Below are positions 6,537 to 7,734 of a stretch of 7,734 nucleotides of DNA, piece after piece. Every line of letters starts with the position of its first letter. Positions within the stretch are counted from its first letter, which is position 1. The position numbers and the translations under genes are program-made. Source of the stretch: Methanoregula sp. GTDB taxonomy: Archaea; Halobacteriota; Methanomicrobia; Methanomicrobiales; Methanospirillaceae. A model generated the notes under the pieces. The model was not told the DNA's origin and did no database searches. It saw only the letters and a program-made list of their open reading frames with translations. Location: NCBI GenBank assembly GCA_003154335.1, contig PMDE01000031.1, positions 712-8,445 on the forward strand, written 5' to 3'.

Positions 6537-7279
6537 GTGGGTTTTCGATCCATTTTATTGCCATTGTTTTTTCTTCTTGTTGCCGCAACCTGTATACTCC
6601 TGCTCATCACGGTGCGCAATCGTGCTCTCTGTATCCGCACATTTCTTTGCCTATCTCCCGTTTGATCCGGTGATTGCGCAGGCGCTCCAGAAGGAACAGG
6701 GCACGGTATTTCTCGCTATGCAGTCGGTCAGTATACGGGGTGAAACCTGGATAGAAGCAATACTGGTTGGAACAGTTATGACGATCTTCCTTGTATGGCG
6801 TCTCTTTCCTGAAGCGGTTTCTTTGCTCGCCAGCGCTAGCAGTGTCGGGCTTACTTCAGTATTAAAAGTGCTTATCAGCAGTTCACGGCTCCCCGCTTTT
6901 TTTCAGAACCCGACGACTTTTTTCTTTCCGTCGACCAGTACAGCTTTCCCAGCGGGCACTTCTGCTTCTACGTTGTCTTCTTTGGTTTTGTTGCCTTTCT
7001 CGCATGGTCATTTCTTTACGGGCGTGCACGGTGGTTCGTAGTTGTCATCTGTGTGTCCCTAAATGTGCTCATCGGCCCTCCCTTGTATATCTCGGGGCCC
7101 ACTGGACAACCGATGTGATCGATGGTTACGTATTCGGCGCAGTGTGGCTGTATGCGATAATTCTCGGGTACTTCCGGGAAGTACAGCGATACAGGAAGAA
7201 AAGGAATGTAATGAATGGAAAAGGACAGTTTGAAATAGGGCGTTTTATCCACCGGGATAATCATTGTATCCATCGATAA
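6537..7279 (+). pseudogene. PAP2-family membrane phosphatase, broken by frameshifts
   Basis: Pieces of one PAP2 (type 2 phosphatidic acid phosphatase superfamily) protein appear in three frames in the right order. Piece one, about 6537-6620, gives a membrane segment (LLPLFFLLVAATCILLLITV). Piece two, about 6622-6888, gives FAYLPFDPVIAQAL, another membrane helix, and the first half of motif C1, KVLISSSR, with K at 6865. Piece three, about 6891-7068, starts with the Pro of C1, then has motif C2 FPSGH at 6945-6959 and a membrane helix. Piece four, about 7070-7279, has motif C3 as SLVYLGAHWTTD, with catalytic-type His at 7100-7102 and Asp at 7112-7114, then a last helix and a basic tail. The C3 Arg (SR) is replaced by Leu. 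Intact relatives dephosphorylate lipid phosphates or polyprenyl pyrophosphates at the membrane. About three indels, near 6621, 6889 and 7068, abolish the product. The 5' end is uncertain, with no clear ATG. Confidence 0.75.
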
Positions 7280-7285
7280 GCAGGC

Positions 7286-7292
7286 AAAAAAA
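7286..7292 (-). terminator. T7 tract downstream of the oxidoreductase gene
   Basis: On the minus strand a run of seven T (GATTTTTTTGCC) begins 43 bases after the TGA stop at 7336. A shorter T5 run (ATTTTTAAAG) lies just before it. Such runs are a usual archaeal termination signal. It also marks the convergent boundary with the broken PAP2 gene. Confidence 0.45.
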
Positions 7293-7335
7293 TCTTTAAA
7301 AATATCCGGCTATTCGATGATACCTGCTAAACGAT

Positions 7336-7734
7336 TCACGCTCTTTCTTCCATAAAATGCTTAACCCACTCACTTCTTTTTTCCGGTGAGAGTGGTTCAG
7401 GTACAGGATAGTTCTCTTCAAATATCGGAGCTGTGCGACGGTACATGATTCCAAGGCCAATCCGGGCATCGGTGTTATAATCCCATTCCCTGGCTTTCCC
7501 GTATGCGGCGTTGTAAATTCCTGCATCGGACTCATCCCAGTCAAAGATACGCGCATCGTAATACCCGGTCATGTCATTATAGGTCGCACAGATCTGGAGG
7601 ATATCAACAAAGGAGAACCCCTTGTGTTGCAGAGCTTCACGGATGAGGCGCTTGAGCTGCTCGCGTTTATGCGTGTAGCCCCGTGCGATAAAACCTGCAC
7701 CTGAACCCAGCAACAGTTCAAGCGGGTTGAACGG
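7336..7734 (-). CDS. 2-oxoacid:ferredoxin oxidoreductase, TPP-binding beta subunit (C-terminal part, 5' end outside window)
   Basis: The frame is open from the right edge to TGA at 7338-7336, giving 132 residues. The subunit works with alpha/gamma subunits to decarboxylate or form 2-oxoacids with CoA, thiamine pyrophosphate and ferredoxin in the cytoplasm. The first residues (NPLELLLGSGAGFIARGY) match the end of the TPP-binding domain of beta subunits. The next stretch, HKREQLKRLIREALQHKGFSFVDILQICATYND, is the characteristic start of the C-terminal domain (PFO_beta_C type). The remainder, with YDARIFDWDE, RIGLGIMYRR and a Pro/Glu-rich end, is usual for the family. About half of a protein of roughly 270-290 residues is seen. 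An internal ATG at 7713 is not the true start, because homology continues to the edge. The substrate (pyruvate, 2-oxoglutarate or branched-chain oxoacid; porB, korB or vorB-like) cannot be decided from this part. Confidence 0.85.
   Translation of the reverse strand, partial: PFNPLELLLGSGAGFIARGYTHKREQLKRLIREALQHKGFSFVDILQICATYNDMTGYYDARIFDWDESDAGIYNAAYGKAREWDYNTDARIGLGIMYRRTAPIFEENYPVPEPLSPEKRSEWVKHFMEERA

Noticed and set aside
7296..7556. Second minus-strand frame overlapping the oxidoreductase gene
   Set aside because: It is an out-of-frame shadow. The other frame has clear family motifs up to the window edge.

Overview
The window most likely comes from a methanogenic archaeon of the Methanomicrobiales (Methanoregula-like). 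This is an inference from four things: three archaeal type IV pilin-like proteins with class III signal peptides, long tandem Ig-like (IPT/TIG-type) repeats of the kind common in methanogen surface proteins, TATA boxes about 30 bases before start codons, and a ferredoxin-dependent 2-oxoacid oxidoreductase subunit. No rRNA, tRNA, CRISPR array or transposase was seen.

Positions 1-4745 hold a surface-protein cluster read leftward on the minus strand. The first gene (4745-3237) encodes a 502-residue pilin-like protein. The second (3240-2359) overlaps it by four bases and encodes a pilin-like protein carrying a C-terminal malectin-like, probably carbohydrate-binding, domain. The third (2243 to beyond the left edge) encodes a pilin-like protein with a Pro/Thr linker and at least six full IPT/TIG-like repeats of about 93 residues, plus the start of a seventh. 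Genes two and three share the same N-terminal pilin head and differ in what is fused to it. They look like a modular cell-surface filament or adhesin set, exported through a type IV pilus-type pathway.

Positions 4746-5235 are a divergent, partly AT-rich intergenic region with TATA-like elements facing both ways. From 5236 to about 7280 lies a zone of decayed genes. It holds a COG3910-like small ABC/SMC-type ATPase interrupted by two in-frame stop codons (5236-5946), a Cys-rich C-terminal gene fragment on the minus strand (6224-6394), and a PAP2-family membrane phosphatase broken by about three frameshifts (6537-7279).

The right end (7336-7734, minus strand) is the intact C-terminal part of the thiamine-pyrophosphate (beta) subunit of a 2-oxoacid:ferredoxin oxidoreductase. 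Its 5' part lies outside the window, and a T7 tract after its stop is a likely terminator. The flanking genes read cleanly, so the damage in the middle looks like real gene decay rather than poor sequence throughout, although that cannot be proved from the sequence alone.
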